This document shows positions 54,220 through 63,908 of a DNA stretch of 64,000 nucleotides, piece by piece. The notes below the pieces were generated by a model. The model saw only the letters and a program-made list of their open reading frames with translations, had not been told where the DNA came from and made no database searches. The first letter of the stretch is position 1; each line of letters opens with the position of its first letter. This DNA comes from Massilia sp. PDC64 (lineage in GTDB: Bacteria; Pseudomonadota; Gammaproteobacteria; Burkholderiales; Burkholderiaceae_D), in assembly GCF_900101265.1 (NCBI RefSeq), contig NZ_FMZS01000006.1, forward strand, positions 395,143 through 459,142, in the 5' to 3' direction. A program made the translations under genes and the position numbers.

Positions 54220-54855
54220 TCAGTGTTGTTTCGCCAGCGCCAGCTTGACGCCGAGCCAGACGAACAGGCCGCCCGTGGCGCGGTTGAGCCACAAGGTGAC
54301 GGCGGGATTCAGTTTCAGACGCGCGCGTGCCTGCGCGGTGAACAGCGCCAGCGCGTGGCACCACAACATGCCGTTGATGTTGAAGATGGCGCCGAGGATC
54401 AGGAAGGCGAGCGCCTTGTGCGGCGCGTTCGCGTCGATGAATTGCGGGACGAAGGCGAGGAAGAACAGCGCCACCTTCGGGTTCAGCACGTTCGTCAGGA
54501 TGCCTTGCGCGTAGATGCGGCGCAGGGGCAGCGGGGAGACAGTCAGCGTTTTCTCGACGCCGTCGCCGCGTCTGCTTAACAACATGCCGACGGCGAGGTA
54601 CAGGATGTACGCGGCGCCCAGCAGCTTGACGACGGTGAACGCGGCCGCGGACGTGGCCAAAATCGCCGACAGGCCGAGGGCCGCGGCGAAGATGTGCACG
54701 AAGGTCCCCGTACCGATGCCGAGGGCCGCCGCGCTGCCGGCGCGCCAGCCCTGCGTCGCGCTGCGCGTCATGATGAGCAGCGAATCCGGACCCGGCATGA
54801 TGTTCAGCAGCAGGCCGGACACGACGAAGAGGGCCAGGTCGTGGATGCCGAACAT
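54220..54855 (-). CDS. LysE/RhtB-family amino-acid exporter inside the trp operon
   Basis: The protein has 211 residues with six hydrophobic segments. The N-terminal [21 protein letters not shown] is the conserved LysE motif. Members export amino acids such as lysine, threonine or homoserine. Its ATG is one base after the trpD stop (TGACATG) and its stop is 8 bases before trpC, so it is inserted between trpD and trpC. A tryptophan or aromatic-acid exporter would be a logical role. Confidence 0.92.
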   Translation of the reverse strand: MFGIHDLALFVVSGLLLNIMPGPDSLLIMTRSATQGWRAGSAAALGIGTGTFVHIFAAALGLSAILATSAAAFTVVKLLGAAYILYLAVGMLLSRRGDGVEKTLTVSPLPLRRIYAQGILTNVLNPKVALFFLAFVPQFIDANAPHKALAFLILGAIFNINGMLWCHALALFTAQARARLKLNPAVTLWLNRATGGLFVWLGVKLALAKQH

Positions 54856-54856
54856 G

Positions 54857-55891
54857 TCAGTTCACCGTAGCCAGCTGGCGCGTGACGCCCACGAACTGGT
54901 CGAGCTTCGCGAGGGCCGCGCCCGACGCGATGGCGGTGCGCGCACGCTGCAGGCCGTCCTCGATGGACGACGCCACGCCCGCCGCATACAGCGCCGTGCC
55001 CGCGTTCAGCGCCACGATGTCGTGGGCCGGACCCGGTTCGCCGCGCAGCGCTTCCATGATCTTCGCCTTCGACTCGGCCGCGTCGGCCACCTTCAGGTTG
55101 CGGCTGGCGATCATCGACAGGCCGAAGTCTTCCGGGTGGATCTCGTATTCGCGGATCTCGCCGTTGACCAGTTCACCGACCATGGTGCCCGCGCCGAGCG
55201 AGACTTCGTCCATGTTGTCGCGGCCCCAGACGACGAGCGCATGCTGGGCGCCGAGGCGTTGCAGCACGCGCACCTGGATGCCGACGAGGTCCGGGTGGAA
55301 CACGCCCATCAGGATGTTCGGCGCGCCGGCCGGATTCGTCAGGGGCCCCAGGATGTTGAAGATGCTGCGCACGCCCATCTCGCGGCGCACGGCGGCCACG
55401 TTCTTCATGGCGGCGTGGTGGTTTGGCGCGAACATGAAGCCGATGCCCGTCTGCGCGATCGACTGGGCGATCTGCTCGGGCTTCAGGTCGATGTGCGCAC
55501 CCAGCGATTCGATGACGTCCGCGCTGCCCGACGACGACGACACGCTGCGCCCGCCGTGCTTGGCGACGCGCGCGCCCGCGGCGGCGGCGACGAACATCGA
55601 CGCGGTCGAGATATTGAAAGTGTGCGCGCCGTCGCCGCCGGTGCCGACGATGTCGACGAGGTGCGTCGTGTCGGCCATCGGGACCTTGGTGGAGAATTCG
55701 CGCATCACCTGCGCGGCGGCGGTGATTTCGCCGATGGTTTCCTTCTTCACGCGCAGGCCCATGGTCAGCGCGGCGACCATCGTCGGCGAGATTTCGCCGG
55801 ACATGATCTGGCGGAACAGGTGCAGCATCTCGTCGTGGAAGATCTCACGGTGTTCGATGCAGCGGAGGAGGGCTTCTTGAGGGGTGATCAT
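54857..55891 (-). CDS. trpD: Anthranilate phosphoribosyltransferase
   Basis: The protein has 344 residues. The diagnostic motifs are [18 protein letters not shown] (PRPP site) and [17 protein letters not shown]. Transfers phosphoribose to anthranilate. It lies 18 bases after trpG. Confidence 0.97.
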   Translation of the reverse strand: MITPQEALLRCIEHREIFHDEMLHLFRQIMSGEISPTMVAALTMGLRVKKETIGEITAAAQVMREFSTKVPMADTTHLVDIVGTGGDGAHTFNISTASMFVAAAAGARVAKHGGRSVSSSSGSADVIESLGAHIDLKPEQIAQSIAQTGIGFMFAPNHHAAMKNVAAVRREMGVRSIFNILGPLTNPAGAPNILMGVFHPDLVGIQVRVLQRLGAQHALVVWGRDNMDEVSLGAGTMVGELVNGEIREYEIHPEDFGLSMIASRNLKVADAAESKAKIMEALRGEPGPAHDIVALNAGTALYAAGVASSIEDGLQRARTAIASGAALAKLDQFVGVTRQLATVN

Positions 55892-55909
55892 GGCAGGTCT
55901 TTCAATCGG

Positions 55910-56479
<570 letters not shown>

Positions 56480-56480
56480 G

Positions 56481-57977
56481 TCAGATCTCCCCATCCAGTC
56501 CGTCTTGCACTTGCTCGGCCGCGCGCAGCACGGCGCGCGCCTTGTTTTCCGTTTCCAGCCATTCCATCTCGGGGATGGAATCCGCGACGATGCCCGCCGC
56601 GGCCTGCACGTACAGGTTGCCGTCCTTGATCACGCCCGTGCGGATCGCGATCGCCACGTCCATCTCGCCGCCGAACGACAGGTAGCCACAGGCGCCGCCG
56701 TAGATGCCGCGCTTCACGGGCTCCAGCTCGTCGATGACTTCCATCGCGCGCACTTTCGGCGCACCCGTCAGCGTACCGGCCGGGAAGGTGGCGCGCAGCA
56801 CGTCCAGGTTCGACATGCCATCCTTCAGCAGGCCTTCCACGTTGGAGACGATGTGCTGCACGTGCGAGTACTTTTCGATGACCATCTGGTCCGTGACTTT
56901 CACGCTGCCCGTCTTGGCGATGCGGCCGATGTCGTTGCGGGCCAGGTCGATCAGCATCACGTGTTCCGCCACTTCCTTCGGATCGTTCAGCAGTTCGTGC
57001 GCCAGCTCGGCGTCGCGTTCCGGCGTCGAGCCGCGCGGGCGGGTGCCGGCGATCGGGCGCACGGTCACGGTGCGGCCGCCTTCCGGTGCCGCCTCGTTGC
57101 GGACCAAAATCTCGGGCGACGAGCCCACGATCTGCATGTCGCCGAAGTTGTAGTAGTACATGTACGGCGACGGGTTCAGCGAACGCAGCGAGCGGTACAG
57201 CGACAGCGGCGAATCCACGTACGGCTTGCGGATGCGCTGGCCGATCTGCACCTGCATCAGGTCGCCCGCCATCACGTATTCCTTCGCGACGGCGACGGCC
57301 TTCAGATAATCTTCCTTGCTGAAGTCGCGGATCGCTTCCGTGCGCACGGACGCCGTCGTGACGGGCGCGTCGACGTTCCGGCGCAGCATCATGCGCAGGT
57401 CCTTCAAACGCTGGCGGGCCTTGTTATAGGCTTCCGGCTGCGTCGGGTCCGCGTAGACGATCAGGTACAGCTTGCCGGACAGGTTGTCGATGACGGCCAG
57501 TTCTTCCGTCACGAGCAGCTGGATTTCCGGCAGGCCGAGGTCGTCCTTCGGCGCGCTGTGCGCCAGCTTCTTCTCGATGTGGCGCACGGTGTCGTAGCCG
57601 AAGTAGCCGGCCAGGCCGCCGCAGAAGCGGGGCAGGCCCGGGCGCAGCGCGACCTTGAAGCGGGATTGATAGGCCTCGATGAAGTCGAGCGGATTGCCTT
57701 CGTGCGTCTCGATGACTTCCCCGTTCTTCTCGACCGTCGTGATGTTGCCGCGCGTGCGCAGCAGCGTCCTGGCCGGCAGGCCGATGAAGGAGTAGCGGCC
57801 GAAGCGCTCGCCGCCGACCACGGACTCGAGCAGGAACGTGTTCTTGCCGGCGTCCTGGCTCTGGGCCAGCTTCAGGTACAAGGTGAGCGGGGTTTCGAGA
57901 TCGGCAAATGCTTCCGCGATCAGGGGGATACGGTTATAGCCTTGCGTGGCGAGCGATTTGAATTCGAGTTCGGTCAT
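56481..57977 (-). CDS. trpE: Anthranilate synthase component I
   Basis: The protein has 498 residues. [18 protein letters not shown] carries the tryptophan feedback-site LLES. Chorismate-site motifs include [21 protein letters not shown] and [14 protein letters not shown]. Makes anthranilate from chorismate with TrpG. Its leader peptide lies upstream at 58086-58172. Confidence 0.97.
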   Translation of the reverse strand: MTELEFKSLATQGYNRIPLIAEAFADLETPLTLYLKLAQSQDAGKNTFLLESVVGGERFGRYSFIGLPARTLLRTRGNITTVEKNGEVIETHEGNPLDFIEAYQSRFKVALRPGLPRFCGGLAGYFGYDTVRHIEKKLAHSAPKDDLGLPEIQLLVTEELAVIDNLSGKLYLIVYADPTQPEAYNKARQRLKDLRMMLRRNVDAPVTTASVRTEAIRDFSKEDYLKAVAVAKEYVMAGDLMQVQIGQRIRKPYVDSPLSLYRSLRSLNPSPYMYYYNFGDMQIVGSSPEILVRNEAAPEGGRTVTVRPIAGTRPRGSTPERDAELAHELLNDPKEVAEHVMLIDLARNDIGRIAKTGSVKVTDQMVIEKYSHVQHIVSNVEGLLKDGMSNLDVLRATFPAGTLTGAPKVRAMEVIDELEPVKRGIYGGACGYLSFGGEMDVAIAIRTGVIKDGNLYVQAAAGIVADSIPEMEWLETENKARAVLRAAEQVQDGLDGEI

Positions 57978-58027
57978 GCTTTTCTCCGGGCCGCCCGCAG
58001 GAAAGGGGAACGGGCGGCGATTTCTTC

Positions 58028-58072
58028 AAAAAACCTGCCGGTATTGAATGTGCACAGGGCGTGCACCGGCAG
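58028..58072 (-). terminator. trp attenuator terminator hairpin
   Basis: On the minus strand CTGCCGGT (58065-58072) pairs with ACCGGCAG (58035-58042), followed by GTTTTTT. An inner GTGCAC/GTGCAC hairpin lies in its loop. It begins about 14 bases after the leader stop and ends 50 bases before trpE. A GATTGC segment just ahead of the 5' arm (about 58071-58078) can pair with GCAATC in the Trp-codon region, a possible antiterminator. Confidence 0.8.
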
Positions 58073-58085
58073 CAATCAGCTTGGG

Positions 58086-58172
58086 TCAGATGGACCAGGA
58101 TTGCCAGCGTCGCCACAGCCAGGCCTCATGGGCACCGGTTGGGTTGACGATGTGTTTTTTGGCGAAAAACAT
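58086..58172 (-). CDS. trpL: trp leader peptide (trpL)
   Basis: The 28-residue peptide has four Trp at positions 18, 20, 23 and 26 (W-L-W-R-R-W-Q-S-W). It ends at TGA 58086-58088, just ahead of a terminator hairpin and 108 bases before trpE. This is the standard layout for ribosome-mediated attenuation: with little Trp-tRNA the ribosome stalls at these codons and the terminator does not form. It starts 12 bases after the gph stop; no obvious Shine-Dalgarno is seen, which is the main weakness. Confidence 0.82.
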   Translation of the reverse strand: MFFAKKHIVNPTGAHEAWLWRRWQSWSI

Positions 58173-58184
58173 GGAGTAGATGGT

Positions 58185-58883
58185 TTATGAGTGTGCGCTG
58201 TTATGGGCGCTGATCAGGTTGGCCGCTTCGAGCAGCGAATCAACTATACCATCGGAATTAATAGTTTGCACAGGTTTTCCGTGGTTGTAGCCATACGGGA
58301 CCGACAACACGAAGCAACCGGCCGCGCGCGCCGCTTCCGCATCGTTGCTGGAGTCGCCGATCGCGACCACGCGCGCCGGCTCCACGTCGAAGTCGCGGCA
58401 GACCTGCAGCAGCGGCATCGGGTCCGGCTTCTTGCGCGGGAACGAGTCGCCGCCGTAGACCAGTTCGAAGTACGGCGTGAGCCCCTTCTTCGCCAACAGT
58501 GGCTGGGTGAACGCGACGGGCTTGTTCGTCACGCACGCGAGGCGCAGGCCCAGGTCCTTCAGTGCCTGCAGGCCTTCGATCACGTGCGGGTACAAGGTCG
58601 CGCGTTCGCCGTTGATGGCGAGGTAGTGGCGCTGGTAGGCGGCCATCGCATCGTCGAACACGGCGTCGATGCGATCCGTGTCGAAGTCGAGGGCCAGCAC
58701 GTCGCGGATCAGCTTTTCCGATCCCTTGCCGACCATCGGCTCGATGACCTGCTGGGTGATCGGCGCCAGGCCGAATTCCGCGCGCATGCCGTTCAGCGCG
58801 AGCTCGAAATCCGGCACGGTGTGCAGCATCGTGCCGTCCAGGTCGATGATGGCGGCCCGGATCGCCGCAGCGCCGCTTTTCAT
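58185..58883 (-). CDS. gph: Phosphoglycolate phosphatase
   Basis: The protein has 232 residues. HAD motif I is AIIDLDGTMLHT, motif II CVTNKP, and motif IV GDSSNDAEAARAAG. The start overlaps the rpe stop (TAATG). Synteny with rpe and trpE supports gph. The last codons are AT-rich and contain a possible trp promoter. Confidence 0.93.
   Translation of the reverse strand: MKSGAAAIRAAIIDLDGTMLHTVPDFELALNGMRAEFGLAPITQQVIEPMVGKGSEKLIRDVLALDFDTDRIDAVFDDAMAAYQRHYLAINGERATLYPHVIEGLQALKDLGLRLACVTNKPVAFTQPLLAKKGLTPYFELVYGGDSFPRKKPDPMPLLQVCRDFDVEPARVVAIGDSSNDAEAARAAGCFVLSVPYGYNHGKPVQTINSDGIVDSLLEAANLISAHNSAHS
58243..58248 (-). promoter_or_regulatory. Possible trp promoter -10 element inside gph
   Basis: TATAGT on the minus strand, 5 of 6 bases of consensus, lies in an AT-rich patch of the gph coding sequence, with rare ATT, AAT, ATA and GTT codons. 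No good -35 is seen. A transcript from here would start about 60 bases before the leader peptide. Confidence 0.4.
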
Positions 58884-59563
58884 TACGCAGCCTTTTTCGC
58901 GACGCCGGCCAGCTCGGCGCGCATCGCGTCGATGACGGCCTTGTAGTCCGGCTTGCCGAAGATGGCGGAACCGGCCACGAACGTGTCGGCGCCCGCTTCG
59001 GCCGCGGCCGCGATGTTGTCGGCCTTGATGCCGCCGTCGACCTCCAGCATGATGTCGCGGCCCGACTCGTCGATCATGCGGCGTGCGATCGCGATCTTCT
59101 TCAGCGCTTCCGGGATGAAGGATTGGCCGCCGAAGCCCGGGTTGACGGACATGATCAGGACCATGTCGATCTTGTCCATCACGTGTTCCAGGTAGTGCAG
59201 CGGCGTGCCCGGATTGAACACGAGGCCGGCCTTGCAACCGTTGTCGCGGATGAGCTGCAGCGTGCGGTCGATGTGTTCCGACGCTTCCGGGTGGAACGTG
59301 ATGATGTCGGCACCGGCCTTGGCGAAATCGGGGATGATGCGGTCGACCGGCTTGACCATCAGGTGGACGTCGATCGGCACCTGCACGTGCGGACGGATGG
59401 CCTGGCACACCAGCGGGCCGATGGTCAGGTTCGGAACATAATGGTTGTCCATCACGTCGAAGTGGATGATGTCGGCGCCGGCGGCGACGACGTTACGCAC
59501 TTCCTCGCCCAGGCGGGCGAAGTCGGCGGACAGGATGCTGGGAGCGATGCGGTAGGTGGTCAT
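58883..59563 (-). CDS. rpe: Ribulose-phosphate 3-epimerase
   Basis: The protein has 226 residues. It has [50 protein letters not shown] and the EVDGGIK motifs of the TIM barrel. Interconverts ribulose-5-phosphate and xylulose-5-phosphate. First gene of the rpe-gph-trp block. Confidence 0.97.
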   Translation of the reverse strand: MTTYRIAPSILSADFARLGEEVRNVVAAGADIIHFDVMDNHYVPNLTIGPLVCQAIRPHVQVPIDVHLMVKPVDRIIPDFAKAGADIITFHPEASEHIDRTLQLIRDNGCKAGLVFNPGTPLHYLEHVMDKIDMVLIMSVNPGFGGQSFIPEALKKIAIARRMIDESGRDIMLEVDGGIKADNIAAAAEAGADTFVAGSAIFGKPDYKAVIDAMRAELAGVAKKAA

Positions 59564-59677
59564 GGTGGGCCGGGGTTGCTTAAGACAAAGCCAGCATTGT
59601 ACGCCGACGTCGTGTTTCCGGCTGCCGTTGTATCATGTGGGCCACGCGCTCTTTTGCCAATCTAACAAGGAACACCA

Positions 59678-60052
59678 ATGCCCGCCTACGATTTCGAGAT
59701 CACCGTCAGGACCCAATACCTGCCGGAGCAATCCAACCCGGAGCGGACGCAGCACGTGTTCACCTACACCATCACGATCAGGAACACGGGCACCGTCGCG
59801 GCCCAGCTGATCTCGCGCCACTGGGTGATCACGGACGCCAACAACAAGGTGCAGGAAGTGCGGGGGCTGGGCGTCGTCGGCCACCAGCCGCTGCTGCAGC
59901 CGGGCGAGCAGTTCGAATACACGAGCGGCACCCAGCTGGAAACGACCCAGGGCTCGATGGTCGGCGAGTATTTCTTCGTCGCGGAGGACGGGCACCGTTT
60001 CGAGGTCAAGATCCCCGAATTCGTGCTGTCGCTACCGCACGCATTGCACTAA
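59678..60052 (+). CDS. apaG: ApaG protein
   Basis: The protein has 124 residues, a single Fn3-like ApaG domain: EITVRTQYLPEQSNPE, YTITIRNTGTVAAQLISRHWVITDANN, GVVGHQPLLQPGEQFEYTSG. Function is unclear; linked to cobalt resistance and Ap4A metabolism. Its stop abuts that of the next gene on the opposite strand. Confidence 0.96.
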   Translation: MPAYDFEITVRTQYLPEQSNPERTQHVFTYTITIRNTGTVAAQLISRHWVITDANNKVQEVRGLGVVGHQPLLQPGEQFEYTSGTQLETTQGSMVGEYFFVAEDGHRFEVKIPEFVLSLPHALH

Positions 60053-60187
60053 TCACGCCTCGGGCGTATCGTTTTTCCTGGTCGAGGACGGCTGCTGCTC
60101 GGGCTTACGGCCCGCAAACATCGTCCACCAGACGATGAACACCAGCAGGAACAAGGCCACGCCGGCCTCCAACATCAGTATCCACAT
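60053..60187 (-). CDS. 44-residue single-span membrane peptide
   Basis: ATG at 60187 with AGGAAA six bases ahead. The peptide is MWILMLEAG, a single hydrophobic helix to about residue 25, then a polar tail rich in Gln, Ser, Lys and Asp. Too short for standard calls. It faces mltA, whose start is only 12 bases away on the other strand, and its stop is contiguous with apaG. Function unknown. Confidence 0.75.
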   Translation of the reverse strand: MWILMLEAGVALFLLVFIVWWTMFAGRKPEQQPSSTRKNDTPEA

Positions 60188-60199
60188 CGCGCATTTCCT

Positions 60200-61417
60200 A
60201 TGGTTTCGACACGTCGCAGTGTACCCGCTTTATTGACCCTCGTCGCCTTGCTGGCGGCCTGTACGACGACCCCGCCGCCGCAGCCGCAGCCCCCGGTCAG
60301 GCTGCCGCCACCGGTCGGCCCCGTGACCGTGCCGCCCACGCAGCCGCCGGCGCAACCGCAACAACCGCCGCCGCCCGCGCCCCTGTTCACGCCCGTGACG
60401 TTCGACGTGCTGCCGGGCTGGCAGCAGGACGACCTGCGCCAGGCCTGGCCCGCGTTCCAGGCGTCGTGCCGCGCGCTGGCCGCGAAGCCGGACTGGAAGA
60501 CGGCATGCGCCGCCGCGAAACTGGTCGATGCGCAGGACGGCGCCGCCATTCGCCAGTTCTTCGAGACGTATTTCGTGCCGAACCTCGTGCGCGCCCCGGA
60601 CGGCGCTGATGCGGGGCTGATCACGGGTTATTACGAGGCCATGTTGCGCGGCTCGCGCAAACGCGGCGGCGCGTACCAGACGCCCCTGTATAAAGTGCCG
60701 GACGACCTGATCACCGTGGACCTGGCCAGCGTCTACCCGAGCCTGAAGGGCATGCGGCTGCGCGGGCGCCTCGTCGGCAAGACCGTCGTCCCGTACGCGA
60801 CGCGCGCCGACATCGAACGCGCGCGCATCCCAGGCAAGGAACTGGTGTGGGTCGACGATCCCGTGGAGGCGTTCTTCCTCGAGGTGCAGGGCTCCGGCCG
60901 CGTGCAGCTGGACGACGGCGAGACGGTGCGCGTCGCCTACGCCGACCAGAACGGCCATCCGTACAAGGCGATCGGCCGCTGGCTGATCGACCAGGGCGAA
61001 CTGAAACCGGGCGAGGCCACGGCGCAGGGCATCAAGGCGTGGATCGCTGCGCATCCGGAGCGGCGCCAGGAACTCCTCAACGTCAACCCGAGCTATGTGT
61101 TCTTCCGCGAGGAGCGCCTGCCTGATCCCAGCGTGGGACCGAAAGGTGCCCTGGGCGTGCCGCTGACGCCGGCGCGCTCCGTCGCCATCGATCCGGCCTT
61201 CATCCCGCTCGGCGCGCCGCTGTTCCTGTCGACGACGGAACCGGCGGGCGACGTGCCGCTGCAGCGCCTCGTGATGGCGCAGGACACGGGCGGCGCCATC
61301 AAGGGTGCCGTGCGCGCGGACTTCTTCTTCGGTTTCGGCGGGCAGGCGGCCGACAACGCGGGCCGCATGAAGCAGCGCGGGCAGATCTGGGCGCTGCTGC
61401 CGCGGGCGGCTCAGTAA
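60200..61417 (+). CDS. mltA: Membrane-bound lytic murein transglycosylase A
   Basis: The protein has 405 residues. Lipobox LVALLAAC is followed by a Pro-rich linker (about residues 24-62). The MltA domain has GLITGYYEAMLRGSRKR and the VEAFFLEVQGSGRVQLDDG motif; the C-terminal 3D domain has AIDPAFIPLGAPLFL and AQDTGGAIKGAVRADFFFG with three Asp. It cleaves peptidoglycan at the outer membrane. Confidence 0.96.
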   Translation: MVSTRRSVPALLTLVALLAACTTTPPPQPQPPVRLPPPVGPVTVPPTQPPAQPQQPPPPAPLFTPVTFDVLPGWQQDDLRQAWPAFQASCRALAAKPDWKTACAAAKLVDAQDGAAIRQFFETYFVPNLVRAPDGADAGLITGYYEAMLRGSRKRGGAYQTPLYKVPDDLITVDLASVYPSLKGMRLRGRLVGKTVVPYATRADIERARIPGKELVWVDDPVEAFFLEVQGSGRVQLDDGETVRVAYADQNGHPYKAIGRWLIDQGELKPGEATAQGIKAWIAAHPERRQELLNVNPSYVFFREERLPDPSVGPKGALGVPLTPARSVAIDPAFIPLGAPLFLSTTEPAGDVPLQRLVMAQDTGGAIKGAVRADFFFGFGGQAADNAGRMKQRGQIWALLPRAAQ

Positions 61418-61423
61418 CGTATC

Positions 61424-62686
61424 TCAGTGACGGATTCTATGTAGACGGGTGCCGAACAGGGTGGTGAGGGTCAGCAGCAGCGCGCCCGCCGCCACGACCG
61501 TCAGGCCGCCGCGCACGCCGAGCCGCTCGGCCAGCGCACCGGCACCGGCCGCGCCGATGGGCGCCACGGCCACCGTCATGAAGCGCATCGTCGACGTCAT
61601 CCGGCCCAGCAGCGCATCGGGCGTGACGCGCTGGCGCAGCGCGAGATAGGGCAGGAAGAACAAGGTGCCGCCGCAGTCGAGGCAGAACACGACGGCGGCA
61701 TAGGCGGCCGCGGTGGCGGCGCGGCTGCCGAGCAGGTCGCGGGGGATTGTCGGCATCAGCATGAAGCCGAGGCACGAGACGCACAGGCCCGTGGCGATGG
61801 CGCCGCCGGAGCCGAAGCGGCGCGTCAGCGGTTTCAATAACAGGGAGCTGAGCAAGACACCGGCGCCGCCCAGCATCTGCGACGTGCCCATCAGGCCCGG
61901 CGACATCCCCAGCACGCGCGTGGCGAACAGCACGTACAGCGCCGTGTAGCCATAGAACAGCAGGTGCCAGCAGGCCGACGTCCATGCCAGCAATCGCAGC
62001 ACCGGCTGGCTCCACACGAATTTCAGGCCCTCGGCCACGTCGCGCAGCACGTGCGACTGCGGCGGCTGCGGTTGCGGCTCGCGCGTGCGGATCCGGCGCA
62101 GGTTCCACAGCGAGACGGAAAAACCGGCCACGTTGCACAGGATCGCGACGGGCGCACCGAGTGCCTGCACGAGCAGGCCCGCGATGCCGGGGCCGAGCAG
62201 GCGCGACGCGGATTCCGTCGCGCCCAGCTTCGACTGCGCATCGATCAGGCCATCGCGGCCCACGAGGAACGTCAGGAAGATCTGCTCAGCGCTGCCGCCC
62301 ACGACGAATCCGGTCCCCAGCATGAACTGCACGGCATACAGCCAGTGCACGCTGAGCCACCCCTGCCACCACGCGAACGGTACGCTGGCGAGGCTCAGCG
62401 CGACCATCGCATCGCTGGCCAGCATGACGGGCAGGCGCCGGCTGCGGTCGAGCAGGACGCCTGTCGGCAGCGAGAACAGCAGGAACGGCAGCGAGCCGAC
62501 GGCGGCCAGCGTGCCCATCTGGGCGGGCGTCGCGTGCAGCAGCAGGGCCGCGCAGATGGGCAGGGCCAGCAGCGTGATCTGGGCGCCGAAATTGGTCAGC
62601 ACGCTGCTGAACCAGAAACGGCGGAAATCGGCATTGCGCAGCTGGCGGTCGGCGGCCAGGCTGCGGAGGAGGGAGATGGAGGGCAC
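61424..62686 (-). CDS. MFS transporter (MFS_3/enterobactin-exporter-like)
   Basis: The protein has 420 residues with about twelve membrane segments. Conserved motif GVLLDRSRRLPVMLASD is the MFS loop 2-3 signature. The group contains efflux proteins of macrolides and siderophores. The start is a GTG; no clear Shine-Dalgarno is seen. Single gene, convergent with mltA. Confidence 0.88.
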   Translation of the reverse strand: MPSISLLRSLAADRQLRNADFRRFWFSSVLTNFGAQITLLALPICAALLLHATPAQMGTLAAVGSLPFLLFSLPTGVLLDRSRRLPVMLASDAMVALSLASVPFAWWQGWLSVHWLYAVQFMLGTGFVVGGSAEQIFLTFLVGRDGLIDAQSKLGATESASRLLGPGIAGLLVQALGAPVAILCNVAGFSVSLWNLRRIRTREPQPQPPQSHVLRDVAEGLKFVWSQPVLRLLAWTSACWHLLFYGYTALYVLFATRVLGMSPGLMGTSQMLGGAGVLLSSLLLKPLTRRFGSGGAIATGLCVSCLGFMLMPTIPRDLLGSRAATAAAYAAVVFCLDCGGTLFFLPYLALRQRVTPDALLGRMTSTMRFMTVAVAPIGAAGAGALAERLGVRGGLTVVAAGALLLTLTTLFGTRLHRIRH

Positions 62687-62777
62687 AAGGTGATGATAAC
62701 AAAGGCATGATTGCCGTATACGTCACTTTCGTCGTTCAGGCGCTACAATCTGGGCTCATCTTATTAAGGGGTGTCCC

Positions 62778-63554
62778 ATGGAATATTCTGACCTGCTGAT
62801 CGAACACCACGGCAAGGTGGTCGTCATCCGCCTGAACCGTCCGAAGGCGATGAACGCCCTCAACGACAACATGATGAACGAGCTGGGCGATGCGCTGTAC
62901 AAGTTCGACGCCGACCCGGCCGTCAACGTCATCATCCTGACCGGCAGCGACAAGGTGTTCGCCGCGGGCGCCGACATCGCCGCGATGGCCAATTACACGT
63001 ATGCCGACACCTATCCCGGCAATTACATCGGCCGCAACTGGGAGCACATCCTGAACGTGCGCAAGCCGGTGATCGGCGTCGTCTCTGGTTATGCGCTGGG
63101 CGGCGGCTGCGAACTGGCGATGATGTGCGACTTCCTGATCGCCTCCGACACCGCCAAGTTCGGCCAGCCGGAGATCAAGGTCGGCGTGACCCCGGGCGCC
63201 GGCGGCACGCAGCGCCTGCCGCGTGCGATCGGCAAGTCGAAGGCCATGGACATGCTGCTGACGGCGCGCATGATCGACGCCGCCGAAGCGGAGCGCACGG
63301 GCCTCGTATCGCGCGTCGTGCCGGCCGACCTCGTGATGACGGTGGCGCTGGAAGTGGCGGCGACGATCGCGGCGATGCCGGTGTCGGTGGCCATGCAGAT
63401 CAAGGATGCCGTCAACCGCGCGTTCGAGACGACGCTGACGGAAGGCGTACGTTATGAACGCCGCTTCTTCCACGCCGGCTTCGGTACGCCGGCGCAGAAA
63501 GAGGGGATGGCGGCGTTCCTGGAGAAGCGCCAGCCGAACTTCGAGGGGATGTAA
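62778..63554 (+). CDS. Enoyl-CoA hydratase
   Basis: The protein has 258 residues. The crotonase motifs FAAGADIAAM (oxyanion), GYALGGGCELAMMCD and GQPEIKVGVTPGAGGTQRLPR carry both catalytic Glu. It hydrates 2-enoyl-CoA. AAGGGG precedes the ATG, and a TACAAT element lies at 62744-62749. Could be the PaaF type, but no phenylacetate genes are present. Confidence 0.95.
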   Translation: MEYSDLLIEHHGKVVVIRLNRPKAMNALNDNMMNELGDALYKFDADPAVNVIILTGSDKVFAAGADIAAMANYTYADTYPGNYIGRNWEHILNVRKPVIGVVSGYALGGGCELAMMCDFLIASDTAKFGQPEIKVGVTPGAGGTQRLPRAIGKSKAMDMLLTARMIDAAEAERTGLVSRVVPADLVMTVALEVAATIAAMPVSVAMQIKDAVNRAFETTLTEGVRYERRFFHAGFGTPAQKEGMAAFLEKRQPNFEGM

Positions 63555-63568
63555 TTTTTCCACAGCCC

Positions 63569-63598
63569 TTGCATGGGCGCGGGCGGGTTTGCTATAGT
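63569..63598 (+). promoter_or_regulatory. Upstream rRNA promoter (P1)
   Basis: TTGCAT (63569-63574) and TATAGT (63593-63598) are spaced by 18 bases. Confidence 0.55.
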
Positions 63599-63663
63599 TC
63601 GCGTCCTGCTTCTGCAGCGCACGAAATCGAACGAATTCAGCGTGTTGCAGAAACAGCGAGGGG

Positions 63664-63692
63664 TTGACGAGTCAAGCGAATTACTGCATAAT
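63664..63692 (+). promoter_or_regulatory. Downstream rRNA promoter (P2)
   Basis: TTGACG (63664-63669) and CATAAT (63687-63692) are spaced by 17 bases, each 5 of 6 matches. The stronger of the pair. Confidence 0.75.
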
Positions 63693-63755
63693 CTCACTTC
63701 TCTGCTGCTGACGAACAAAACGATTCGCAGAAGCAGCAAGGCAGTACCGAACAGA

Positions 63756-63767
63756 GTTCTTTAACAA
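63756..63767 (+). promoter_or_regulatory. boxA-type antitermination element of the rRNA leader
   Basis: GTTCTTTAACAA is close to the rRNA boxA consensus (TGCTCTTTAACA), where Nus factors load. Confidence 0.75.
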
Positions 63768-63908
63768 TAAACAGTCGATAAGTGTGGGCGTTTGATGAAG
63801 TGCCAGCATCCTTCGGGGTGCTGAATACTTAAATTATCAAATGTTCACAAGAAATACAGTCAGTATTTTGAGTGAGCGACATGACACGAAAGTGTCAAAA
63901 CAGAGATT

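Larger units (their letters stand above)
63555..63908 (+). promoter_or_regulatory. rRNA operon leader region
   Basis: The 354-base gap between the enoyl-CoA hydratase and 16S rRNA holds two promoters, a boxA and the 16S leader. No coding gene is seen; a 63-codon ORF over 63573-63764 was rejected. Confidence 0.85.

Noticed and set aside
63573..63764. 63-codon ORF in the rRNA leader
   Set aside because: Overlaps promoter P2 and boxA; no ribosome site.
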